Positions 57,001 through 64,000 of a stretch of 64,000 nt of DNA are shown piece by piece. The stretch is from Pieris napi. Taxonomy: Eukaryota; Arthropoda; Insecta; Lepidoptera; Pieridae. The stretch is taken from assembly GCF_905475465.1 (NCBI RefSeq), contig NC_062253.1, positions 10,044,001 through 10,108,000 on the forward strand. Direction: 5' to 3'. The translations under genes were made by a program, and so were the position numbers. Within the stretch, counting starts at the first letter, position 1, and each line of letters begins with the position of its first letter. The notes under the pieces were generated by a model. It worked only from the letters and a program-made list of their open reading frames with translations, made no database searches and was not told the origin of the DNA.

Positions 57001-60000
57001 ATGTAGCCAGACATTCACCCGTCTCAGGCTTCCAAATTCTAGCCGTCTTGTCAAAAGATCCTGTTATTACGCGATTACTGAAAACGCAGTTTTTATTAAC
57101 AAGTATTTCAGTCAATTATCAGTCAAATAATCTGATATAAAGTTGCCACTACAATAGTTAAGTATAGAGTGTTCTTCAAGCTTGTAAATAAAGATGAAAG
57201 AATTACTTGTAGTGTAAATCTATTTTTTGACGTGATAACGTCTTTAAAATCGTTTTAGTCGGGTGACATGTTCAGAAACTTGTGTCACACCAAAACCTCA
57301 CGAGCGCGATCGCAGGTATAACGAGAGAGAGACGGACCGATCTCCCGTCTCATCTCGAGCGCTGCCAGTCATTCCGTGAATGTATGAAGAAAAATGTATA
57401 TCATAGTCGAATAAGTAAACTTGTCATTTTACACCCGAAATTTATCATCAAAAGTGTGAATAAAACGATAGATGTAATTTAAAATTTGAAAAAATTGTTA
57501 TCTTCATTAATTCCTTACTTCCCAAAAACTTATATCACCAATAAGACGTTATCACGTAAACATCTCGATCGTAAACCTACTTTACAAACAACCAATATTT
57601 TTTTTTTAATAATATTAATATTATGAAACAGTACGTCATTTTATTTCAGTGATTTATTTCTATTCTTCAAAGAAAATTACTTTTCCAAATGAAATAATAA
57701 AGCCGTACCAGGCTGGAAAATTAAATGCCACAGAATATACAACGTTTTGATGACCAGCGAGCGTCTTCAATTCTTTGCCTGAATCCACATCCCAAACCTT
57801 ACAGGTCCGGTCGTAACTTCCTGACAAACATCTGAAAGTTATATTATAAAACTATTAAAACAGTTCCACCTTAATAATTTAAAAAAAAGTATAGGTGAAA
57901 TCATAAAAAATGTGTAAAGAAACTCGGTCATCCATAATGTACTATTTTATATGTTTTTATATTTAATAAAATAACTTTAGGCCCTTGAGAAACCTTATTA
58001 ATAAAATAAAACACATACTTAAATAAATAAAATAAATCAATGGCACTACAACCTTTTTAGGTCTGGGCCTCAGACCCTGTTTCATGATCGTTTGTCAATC
58101 TAATAGGTAAGTAGGTGATCAGCCTCCTGTGAGACACGCCGTTGACTTTTTGGTTCTGTTTTCCTTCACCGTTCGAGTGAATGTTAAATGTGCATTGGTG
58201 CACAGCCGGGAGAATTGAACCTACGACCTCAGGGATGAGGCACTTTTTTATTATTCAATGTTTTACGTTTTAACTTTTACGTAAACATCGAAACATCGTT
58301 CACCCAACTATCACAGCACCAGTTCTCTGTAGTACTACACCATTAGTGGTGCTTTGACGGCCATAAAACTTACGTAAAATTACGTTAAATACCTCTTTCC
58401 AATTTTATCAAAGCACACGTTGGTAAGCGGCAAAACGTGGGTGACCAATGTCTTGTAAATATAAAACCTCTTGCCCATTGGGCCTTCATGCTCGATTCGC
58501 TTCTTTAAAGTCTCCAAACATTGCTCCAGTTGGTTCCTAACGTCATCTGTGATCAGAACCTCGCGTTGATAGAGCTTCGTTGCCAATTCTTGAATGTCGG
58601 TACTGTAACATGTTCAAGAAGATAACTAGTCCATACTTTCTCTGGTTTACGCGAGTCAACATTTAAATAAAACTTTTAACGGATATAAACATATTATATG
58701 CGTGTTGTTCTCACGAGAATGTAAGTGCGTGCTCCTATTTCACCATGCCTCCTGCTAGAGGAGGATAGAGGAGAAATCTTTGTTTTTAATTTATTTTATT
58801 ATTATTAACTATGGACTACCTACTTAAGATGTCATGTGGAACATGGTAATGGTTGCAGCTTACAAACATTGTGTAAGACAAAAAACTTGACGATTAAAAA
58901 GAGTGGCAGAGAGTTTATAGCCACTTCTTCTCGTCCGTTTTACGTAAAATTAGAAGAATTTAATATATATTAATTTTTTGACGTTCACAAGTGTACATTG
59001 TGTTACTTATATGAATAAATGATTTTGACGTTGACTTGAAATTACATCCTTTACTCACTACAATACATCCTCAATAAAAATATATAATAAATTACCGGAA
59101 AATTTAAAGAATGAAACAAACCACTTGAAGTTTATCAAATTGTTAAAGGAATTATTATATAAGAAATGTTATTACATCGTAACAGTATATCTGACTGAAT
59201 GATTTTAATTTCTTTATATAAGTTAAGTTTATTAATAATGTAGGTACATATTCTTTTGTCCAAAGCAAATATAATAAATAAATAATGTATCTACTTATAA
59301 GATTAAAAATGTATAAGAATAGAATTAAGTATAATAAAGCATGCCCTCTCACAACATTGCTGTCTAACCAAGGTCCTTATTGTAACTAAATTATAACATG
59401 TCCCCTATAAAGTATGAACATAAGGAATGCAATAATGATTTGACTTTGACTTTGTCCAGCCTTTTGTGCCTGCCAATATGCCGGAAATAATACTTCTCAG
59501 TAACCGTCTTGCCAACATAACCACGGAGTTAGTGATTTTTGATGAACTTTTTGAGCAAAATAACTATTAAGGCTCGCTGGGAACCTTAAAATGTACCAGT
59601 CTACTAAAAAGTCGGATTTATTGGACTTTCAGGATGATAGGTCTTGCGTCTTTCCGAACACTTACACACAACACCCATATGAACATGAACCCCTAAATTT
59701 ATAAATATTAAAAAGTACTTTTAGTACTTTTTAGACGACTCATTAGTCATTTGTTTCTTTTCAACACAGGGTAAACATAATTTGATAGAAAGAGACGTTA
59801 GAGTTTCCTTGTTTTTATGAAGGAGGTAAAGGTAACAGGCTGTCTGATTGTTATAGGCAAATATTTTTTCTCAGGATTTACCTGACGTAATTACGGTCAA
59901 AGTACTTGCTGTAGCCCAATCTATAGAATCTTAACCAGTCCCCTCCGAAATGCATTGCGATGCAAACACTTACTTGCAGTTCATGTCCAGAAGATCAATA

Positions 60001-60086
60001 TCCTTATTCTTTATGAGACCTTTTTGAAGATACTCCAGCACCAGGCCTGGTGGATGATAACGAAGGTGGAACTTTAGTAACTTCAT
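45085..60086 (-). CDS. DAW1: DAW1, axonemal dynein assembly factor with WD repeats (ODA16)
   Basis: Nine exons: 60086-59974, 58602-58393, 57831-57709, 57077-56893, 55637-55505, 55192-55033, 54422-54294, 53561-53469, 45189-45085; all GT-AG and in phase; 416 aa against 415 in human DAW1. The N-terminus (MKLLKFHLRYHPPG) matches the family. WD40 repeats fill residues about 95-416 (SGSYDRTCKVW, TGSFDKTARIW, TGSMDTTAKLF, ending SKDNTCRIWR). DAW1/ODA16 links outer-arm dyneins to intraflagellar transport, so in insects it should serve sperm tails and ciliated sensory neurons. AATAAA lies at 45060-45055. The 8.3-kb last intron holds elements G, BEL and a Helitron. Confidence 0.94.
45239..45800 (-). 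mobile_element. Helitron family H2 in DAW1 intron 8
   Basis: An inverted copy of the element at 37490-38087. Its CTAG end lies at 45239-45242, about 50 bp from the DAW1 exon 9 acceptor. The 5' end TCTATATAATACTATATAAT falls near 45800. Confidence 0.78.
45886..46232. mobile_element. CpG-rich MITE, TTA-flanked (347 bp)
   Basis: It opens GAGCTATTACGCACTGTCGA and closes with the inverted copy; the arms match for over 40 bp. TTA is at 45883-45885 and 46233-46235. The interior is packed with GTCGC/GCGAC words. The target and the GAGCTA start resemble the intact Harbinger at 5536, but the rest of the TIR differs, so a different transposase is likely. Confidence 0.82.
46511..46944 (+). repeat. BEL 5' LTR
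   Basis: 434 bp, TG...CA ends, nearly identical to the 3' LTR (T at 46633 against G in the right copy). A TATATACTTTTTG stretch and AT-rich core are candidates for the promoter, not verified. Confidence 0.92.
47179..48744 (+). CDS. BEL/Pao gag polyprotein
   Basis: A 521-aa frame from the first ATG (MAVSHKAQIAG). The N-terminal half has the helical gag-like domain of Pao elements (PKLDLPHFSGDLGQW). Three zinc knuckles follow: CVYC....H....C, CYGC...H....C and CKQC...H....C at about residues 332-410, for RNA packaging. The frame ends at TGA 48742-48744, and the same frame goes on directly into protease and RT. That stop is followed by CTAG, a context known to promote read-through. Alternatively it is a recent nonsense mutation. 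Confidence 0.88.
   Translation: MAVSHKAQIAGVLRWLGSAVLNISRKDRVQALLSRSDALEDRMKDLYKSYQALLELGLEPEVMDKVSADMDQAEDLADQIREAVGIIKSSVNQSNNLQSKDSLTFSSGIIGRLPKLDLPHFSGDLGQWVAFIHLFDSLVHSRVDLTPAQKLAYLLASLTGEAKGLVQHLVLVDNNYDIARDLLMRRYQNIRKLADSHVDVILNLQSNVQSHNLRIQVLNPLLVAINALRGLNLPVDSWSFILLHITLQKLNLDMRTRFEQAYGGDSSTHLPSFDELILFLEDECRRQDNVPAPSTTPAPISTGPRQQHMRLVRRPDQRVYNVATQHPGKRCVYCRVPDHTVVSCQKFLALRFQARRNIARQRKWCYGCLGNHLASQCQVSRPCKQCNDNHHIILCGNANGSPQSAAPAREFVEAIQNTGDQWTGSVQVRTHTFGHTSRHQTESGYDNYHRRRPPPSRGGGNLRSHNRPRVTFDQQQPPKSKDNYDSCASPVIEQQRRDFVRPLPFSEWPSLGQRVPEPEEY
48745..50979 (+). CDS. BEL/Pao pol: aspartic protease, reverse transcriptase, RNase H (partial)
   Basis: In frame with gag after one stop codon. 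The protease active site AILDSGAQGS is near the start. The reverse transcriptase has VADIKMMFRQ and the catalytic FVDD box (SDVFVDDICTG). RNase H blocks GFCDASESGY and WTDSQIVLAWL follow. The frame ends early at 50977-50979 after a shift within RNase H, and the normal continuation (ASRG...LWW) lies in another frame. The integrase that should follow is absent. There is no separate start for pol, so it would depend on stop read-through. Confidence 0.87.
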   Translation, partial: LDHVPTRTPTSPITVLLPTAQVCVGSLSGEQVTTRAILDSGAQGSLVSMDLVDRLQLRISPVSGGIFGVGGLKVAGLRGQVTLTFSSVQCSHPQITTSAIILDNVMGRHPLVKLPSEILDFTRSLNLADCTFHIAGQIDLLLGAEVLGMLRLSKSTLLQPGGLVAVTSDFGDVIMGPVFPIQSLTVEDGNWCVGLSLAEAIQRFWEVEEPPTAARENPEHQECELFFQNNTGRLRSGRFVTRLPFLPSRPLLGHSRTLAEKRLTSMERRMKRDSTFRTKYIEFMDEYFKLGHMSVSDFDWRTQEHYFIPHHAVFKGGKIRVVFDGSAPSSNGVSLNQCLHSGPKLHRDIGDILTNFRRHQIVFVADIKMMFRQTVIHTDDRCYQLILWREKESDPVTVFELNTNTYGLRSSPYIAIRTLLELAERERLQFPRAADVLTSDVFVDDICTGAANEKEALILRNELIGILKAGGYELRKWVSNSQAVLAGLPEDHQQDPYIFQNVDNPDAVAVLGIQYQPLADIFTFRVQDIDVIKSWTKRVVLSTVARIYDPNGWLAPVVFWAKCFIQKLWLQGLTWDAPLVGELLSVWVRFVSSLPEIQLIKIDRCLLPPGKCTVDIHGFCDASESGYAASVYIRSVNKSGVVTVKLVMAKSKVAPVRTRLTIPKLELSGAVLLIRLINHVKSIFGQNMNIQKCFAWTDSQIVLAWLQASVHVLEVFVANRVCQIQQSVVTLDWRHALGMCISRL
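50948..51169 (+). pseudogene. Frameshifted RNase H tail of BEL pol
   Basis: The segment CASRGCEAPFILDHSLWW is the end of RNase H/linker in BEL elements, out of frame with the upstream pol. After it the sequence jumps to 3' terminal sequence, with no zinc-binding or DDE integrase blocks, which marks a large internal deletion. Confidence 0.75.
51231..51664 (+). repeat. BEL 3' LTR
   Basis: 434 bp, one substitution from the 5' LTR, followed by the AGGGG duplication. Confidence 0.92.
51670..53195. repeat. Interior of element G with repeated CAGATTA/TAATCTG motifs
   Basis: GAGCGCGTCAGATTA occurs at about 51783. Inverse or related forms are at 52734 (TAATCCGACGCGC), 52876 (AATCTGACGCGCTCGA), 53005 (ATCTGACGCGCTCGAG) and 53151 (ACGACGCTCGAG), with cores TCAGATTA or TAATCTGAC at 51839, 51979, 52683, 52819 and 52948. 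Between them are stretches such as TTCGAGAGATATCG and TTTTTTCGGGATTACTCCG. No ORF over 75 codons matches anything known. Confidence 0.6.
55735..56200 (-). pseudogene. Probable LINE 3' fragment in DAW1 intron 4
   Basis: The minus frame 56181-55939 (LKLINAPLNRSLRSYNLIHS ... GGREFPQIDMF) followed by an A/T-rich tail looks like the C-terminus and tail of a non-LTR element. No catalytic motif remains, so the call rests on style only. Confidence 0.3.
56234..56320. repeat. Two adjacent perfect-arm hairpins
   Basis: CTTTACAATTTACATTATAA pairs with its inverse around a TAGGCC centre (56234-56280). Straight after, AATAAATTCACAA (56283-56295) pairs with TTGTGAATTTATT (56308-56320). Both lie in DAW1 intron 4. 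Confidence 0.75.
58041..58240 (-). repeat. tRNA-derived SINE, degraded copy in DAW1 intron 2
   Basis: It matches the SINE at 39691-39979 (ACAACCTTTTTAGGTCTGGG, GTTGACTTTTTGG, TGCACAGCCGGG) but lacks the distal tRNA-like end and has internal deletions. Confidence 0.72.
58700..59035 (+). repeat. Dispersed repeat family R, copy 2
   Basis: Close to the copy at 2445-2800, with the same block order and AT-rich end (ATGAATAAATGATTTTGAC). It lies in DAW1 intron 1. Confidence 0.68.
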
Positions 60087-60162
60087 AGTCCTGTTTTATT
60101 TATAACATTTTTATTAGGTTTTAAGTAAAGGTGATCAAAAATGAAGTTTTGTCAATAACACT

Positions 60163-60177
60163 GTTTCCATGGCGTTG
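60163..60177. promoter_or_regulatory. X-box-like RFX site upstream of DAW1
   Basis: Read on the minus strand, AACGCC-AT-GGAAAC differs at one base from the insect RFX consensus RYYNYY-N(1-3)-RRNRAC. It lies 77-91 bp upstream of the DAW1 start codon, where X-boxes of ciliary genes usually sit. Chance occurrence is possible for such a degenerate site. Confidence 0.4.
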
Positions 60178-60374
60178 CTTGGAAGAGTATGTGGCGGATA
60201 TATACTCCTTGGTATCAACCTCCTTTGTAAAGTTTATTTTGATGGCTTGATGACACGATGGTTAAATATAATTTGTTGCAAAAAAAAAAACATAATTTGT
60301 TAACAAGACTAAATTTGTATTGAAAGTGACTCATTTATTTATTGATGGCATTCAACAATCATATATCTGATATT

Positions 60375-60460
60375 GGAACGAAGTTCCTTATCGCGCGTTG
60401 CGAAAGGGGGCTAGACGGAAAAAATTCTTACGAAAAGTTGTCACGACACTTTTTTGCTAT
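60375..60460. repeat. Repeat fragment GGAACGAAGTTCC...GGGGGCTAGACGG
   Basis: It abuts the 5S-derived sequence. Its GAACGAAGTT start recurs, inverted, at the edge of a block shared by 6155-6205 (inside the Harbinger element) and 60914-60965. The source family was not identified. Confidence 0.4.
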
Positions 60461-60467
60461 TTGCTAT

Positions 60468-60568
60468 TGAAATACATCGGTTCTCGTCCGATCACCGAAG
60501 TTAAGCTACGTCGGGCGAGGTCAGTACTTGGATGGGTGACCGCCTGGGAACACTTCGTGATGTTGGCT
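60468..60568 (+). pseudogene. 5S rRNA-derived sequence lacking the first ~20 nt
   Basis: About 100 nt follow the insect 5S sequence: ATACATCGGTTCTCGTCCGA, GAAGTTAAGC, GGTCAGTACTTGGATGGGTG and GATGTTGGCT, then a run of T. The internal control region (box A, intermediate element, box C) is present with few changes, so Pol III might still recognise it. The first helix strand is replaced by unrelated sequence, so a normal 5S fold is impossible. It is either a 5S pseudogene or part of a 5S-based composite repeat. Confidence 0.85.
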
Positions 60569-60599
60569 TTTTTTTTCATTTTTTGTTGCGATAAGAAAT

Positions 60600-61569
60600 G
60601 AAAATTATTTTTGGAATCACTTAACTAAATTAGTCGTAGTAAACATACACCAGAATACCTGTACAATAATAATTGCGGGGTCCCTAGTTTCCTTGCAAAA
60701 TACAATACCTTTAAAAAATATTCATTAAAATGAATAAAAAATAATGTTTTCAGGAAAATGTCATGAAGTTCTGCGAATTCAAAAATTAGTGAACTAATAT
60801 CACAACGAGAACAGCTTATACAAGGAGATGAACCAGATGAGACTGAATTAAATAATTAAGATTGGTGTCGAGAAAATCTATCATACTGTTATGATACCAA
60901 TTACCAATTAACATTTTCGTTCCATCCGGGTGTCCCTTGACACCTCTAAAGTTTTTAATATCCATAGGTATTTTGTATTTCCATGTTTAAAAATTTATTC
61001 ATTAGATTAACTTTTAGTTTCGATTCCCGGCGAAACAACGCAACGCATAAAAATCCCATGATCCATTTTGGTTGAAGTTACTAGAGACTCATTCCCGAAG
61101 TCTTCATTATAATAGTAATTAGTAGGTAGGCCACAAAAATGTGTCCGATTTCAAATAATATTATTTTAATACTAGAATGAATTGAAAATAATTAGTTAGC
61201 CTGATTAGAAAATTATAAACTTCAAAAGGCTGTTGAATTTTTTATTTAATTGAATGAAATTTATGTTTTTATGTTATAAATAATGTTATACCAATTTCAA
61301 AAAGTTAATAGAAAATAAGTTTTACTTTGATTCCTTGCTAGACTTTGAGTTAGCCTACTCCTGTAAGCTTACCACACAACTTCAATATACTGATATTATT
61401 ATATCGTAATTAGTTAATGATTGGCACTGGCACTGGCATTGGCTAAATACATGTCTCAGAGACTTTTTAATAATAATAATAAATAATAGTAATTTAGGTA
61501 TGGTCTTAAGATTCAAAGACGCGACTTTCATCGCGCCACAAGCCCACGAGTTGTTGCGCTTTTAATTAA
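60600..61569. other. Intergenic with a 50-bp shared repeat block
   Basis: TCCGGGTGTCCCTTGACACC near 60925-60945 also occurs downstream of the Harbinger transposase stop. Otherwise it is AT-rich with no gene seen. Confidence 0.4.
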
Positions 61570-61891
61570 TCTTATATATAAAGTTCTCGTGTCACAATGT
61601 TAGTTACCATACTCCTCCGAAACGGCTTGACCGATTGTTATCAAATTTTATATGCATATTCAGTTGATCTGAGAATCGGCTACTATCTACCTTTTAACCC
61701 CCTAAGCGATAAGGGTTTTTTTCGTTTATATTTTTTTTGATTCAGCATACAATAATAGATACAACCCCTAATTTTAACTCCTCTACGACCAACCCTTTTT
61801 TATTATTGTAGATAGTTATTTTTATTGAACTAAAATAATATATCCTAGAAATAATATACATGGCAAAACAAATGTTAGCCGGGTCAGCTAG
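61570..61891 (+). mobile_element. Helitron family H4, complete copy
   Basis: It begins TCTTATATATAAAGTTCTCG, ends AGCCGGGTCAGCTAG before T, and is preceded by A. It is non-coding and 322 bp long. The partial copy at 22642 shares its 5' half. Confidence 0.78.
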
Positions 61892-62950
61892 TAAATAAAT
61901 AAATTAGACGCCATTAATAGATTGCGCGGTAATACCCACCCATGAAAATAACAATAGCAGCAGGCTCAGAATTGTTACATTACTTTCGTAAAAACTCTAA
62001 TTTACTTAGCTTCCTAGTATTCTCAAATCAGAGAGAATAATGAAGTTGCGTGGTAACGTTGCTGCAATTTTGCTTATAATAGAAGCTTTTATTTCTAAAA
62101 GCCACATGTTTAAGTTTGACCCGGCGTTAGTAGGTCGTGTGTGAGGGCCAATACACGTTGCAAAAGATTTCAATAGGGTCGCTTTCCTCGAAAGCCTTCG
62201 AATCTAGGACGGCTCTTTGTCGTAAGGCGCTTGAAGCATAGTGGAAAAATTTTATCTTAGGAAAACTGTTTTTGTATCAAACATTGCTTTATTATTTTAA
62301 TAAAGTTCGTTTGGACTAATCTCAGATACTGCTGGTTCGAATTTAAATATTTACCTCTTGAATAATCCTCTAAATATAATGTCACTATACTTTGCCTCTT
62401 ATGAAGTTTATCCTAACTCCATTCTGTATCTATTGAAGGCTGAGAGTTCAAAGTGAGTGGATAAAATATCTATCATCACCAGTACCTTTAAGTAACTGAC
62501 ATTTTCTCTCTCGAAGAAGGCAATCTTTAAAAGTATTCCTTCTTTCCTATCTATAGTTTTCGTACTTAAGTATCGTACGCCAAGACAGAACTATGCAACA
62601 AAAAGCGGAAGTGGGTGTGCCATACACACCTCAGAAATCCAAGCAAGCTCTCCACAATCCCCAAAGCAAAAACCTGGCGATGAACAACACTGAACGAAGC
62701 AGAGAGCTGCTCAAGACCGATAAGGCTAGTTTGGATGCCTTCTGCCTTATCTGGGGGACATAGGTAAGTCAAATCAAGTATTTCAAAAAAAGTAACAAAC
62801 TACTAAAAATATTATCACATTTTTCATACGCTTAATCTCATCTCACGATACGATGTTACGAAATCGTCTTTTGACAGAATTGGTACTTGAGATTGTTATT
62901 GATTGATTGTTATTAAAAATACTGGCGTAATACATTTTTGTCGTTAGTAA
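61892..62950. other. Intergenic, nothing recognised
   Basis: No coding frame with a domain and no repeat with clear ends was seen. Confidence 0.4.
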
Positions 62951-62954
62951 AGTA

Positions 62955-63316
62955 TAGTAAAAAATCATTTAATCATGTAGGTAACATAATGTTCACTTAT
63001 GACTCGTCAGTAAAGAAATACAAATTAATGCTTCTAATTTTACATTTACTGCCAGTTCTCAAATCAAGGGCGTAGAACGGAAGAGAAGTACAATAAACTC
63101 TCCGCCACTCTTTTTAATCGCCATTTTTTACACAACGTTTGTAAGGAGCTGCAACCATTACACCATGTTCCACATGACATATCAAGTAATTAATAATAAT
63201 TACATAATCTAAAAAAAAAACAAAGACTTATCCTCGATCAGCAGGAGGCATGGTGAAATAGGAGCACGCACTTACATTCTCGTGGCAACAACACGCAAAC
63301 ACATAGTCGAAATAAG
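62955..63316 (-). repeat. Dispersed repeat family R, copy 3
   Basis: An inverted copy of the family seen at 2445 and 58700 (CAAGGGCGTAGAACGG, CTCCGCCACTCTTTTTAATC, GGTGAAATAGGAGCACGCAC). It is the longest of the copies. Confidence 0.7.
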
Positions 63317-64000
63317 CAACATCACCGCATACACGAATTCAAGTACGACCAGTCACCACAAGCAGCACCCGTTTGCGAGCATGACGCATGGCCAGCTATC
63401 GGCCCCATCGCCATATTTTAGGGAGAGAGACAACCCGACGCATGGACGTTGTTATCAGTCATCTGTTACGAGGGAAAGGATGGAAAACTCGAAGTATAGG
63501 ACGTATATCGAACTTATTGATTGTGATTAGACAATCGGTCATATTATCATGATGTTTCATGTCGCGAAATAGAAGATGCGATCATTCAGTCTACTTTTAC
63601 GTTCTCACCTCATGCGGTAAAATTGTTTTGATTTGACAAATTTTCGACGTGTTTAAAAAAAATCTTTTATCATTCTCCCACGACGAGAGACGCTATATTC
63701 GGACACATGCTGATAGCATCAGTCATATAAAGTGAATAAGTGAGCCGTAAGTAAGAAAGATTAAAATTCATTATCCCTGAGTCTATTTTCCAAAATAAAG
63801 TAATTTCAGTCAGTCAATCATACAAAGCCGCTAGTATATTGTATATTGTATATTGTATTTGAAAAAATGAGGGATGTTTAACGTAATAAATATTTATGAG
63901 TTATTACAACAAAATTATTGTAATGAATTCATTAATACTAATTAATGAGTCATTGCATTTGAATTAGAAAATCAGAGAAAATTGCCTAAAAAATAAACTT
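63317..64000. other. Right edge, no gene recognised
   Basis: An open frame at 63282-63530 overlaps repeat R and shows no domain. A short TATTGTATAT repeat lies near 63835-63860. Confidence 0.4.

Noticed and set aside
60468..60568. Functional 5S rRNA gene
   Set aside because: The first ~20 nt, needed for helix I, are missing.
63282..63530. 82-codon ORF at the right edge
   Set aside because: It overlaps repeat R, has no domain and no clear splice or start context.

Overview
The window is nuclear DNA of an insect, most likely a moth or butterfly. It is AT-rich and has split genes with GT-AG introns of about 0.1-8 kb. The genes encode insect/animal orthologues, and the repeats are of kinds common in Lepidoptera: many short Helitrons ending in CTAG, TTAA-flanked piggyBac and TTA-flanked Harbinger elements, a tRNA-derived SINE, Jockey-like LINEs and a BEL/Pao LTR element. 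No bacterial, CRISPR or organellar features were seen. I rebuilt gene models by hand from the reading frames, using splice signals, phase continuity and family knowledge. Each multi-exon model below keeps an open frame through every junction.

Layout. 0-5.5 kb: no host gene; a palindromic MITE and LINE/repeat debris. 5.5-8.4 kb: an apparently intact PIF/Harbinger transposon whose two genes (transposase, MADF/Myb-like) interlock. 8.8-10.1 kb: an internally deleted piggyBac. 10.6-12.2 kb: a heat-shock-type DnaJ/Hsp40 gene (-). 14.0-17.1 kb: nested DNA transposons. 17.35-28.08 kb: KAT14/Atac2 (-, 14 exons, 665 aa), whose last intron is almost entirely filled by the intronless ADA2A gene (+, 433 aa). 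28.7-31.3 kb: a degraded Harbinger-like element with smaller elements inside it. 31.6-38.65 kb: a lysosomal Pro-X carboxypeptidase (PRCP, -, 8 exons, 465 aa), with Helitrons, MITEs and a 17-bp minisatellite in its introns. 39.6 kb: a spliced-looking exon carrying a 27-codon membrane microprotein ORF. 41.0-43.6 kb: a 5'-truncated Jockey-like LINE (-). 45.1-60.1 kb: DAW1, an axonemal dynein assembly factor (-, 9 exons, 416 aa), whose last intron (8.3 kb) hosts an unfamiliar 1.6-kb TIR element (G) with a very young BEL/Pao retrotransposon inserted in it. 60.1-64 kb: repeats, including a 5S rRNA-derived sequence.

Functionally, ADA2A and KAT14 are both subunits of the metazoan ATAC histone acetyltransferase complex. 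Here they are nested head against tail on opposite strands, so their transcripts should overlap in antisense. This is the most striking host-genome observation. The other prime candidates are the interlocked Harbinger genes, element G with its repeated CAGATTA/TAATCTG motifs, the UGA-CUAG gag/pol junction of the BEL element and the small membrane ORF near 39.6 kb.
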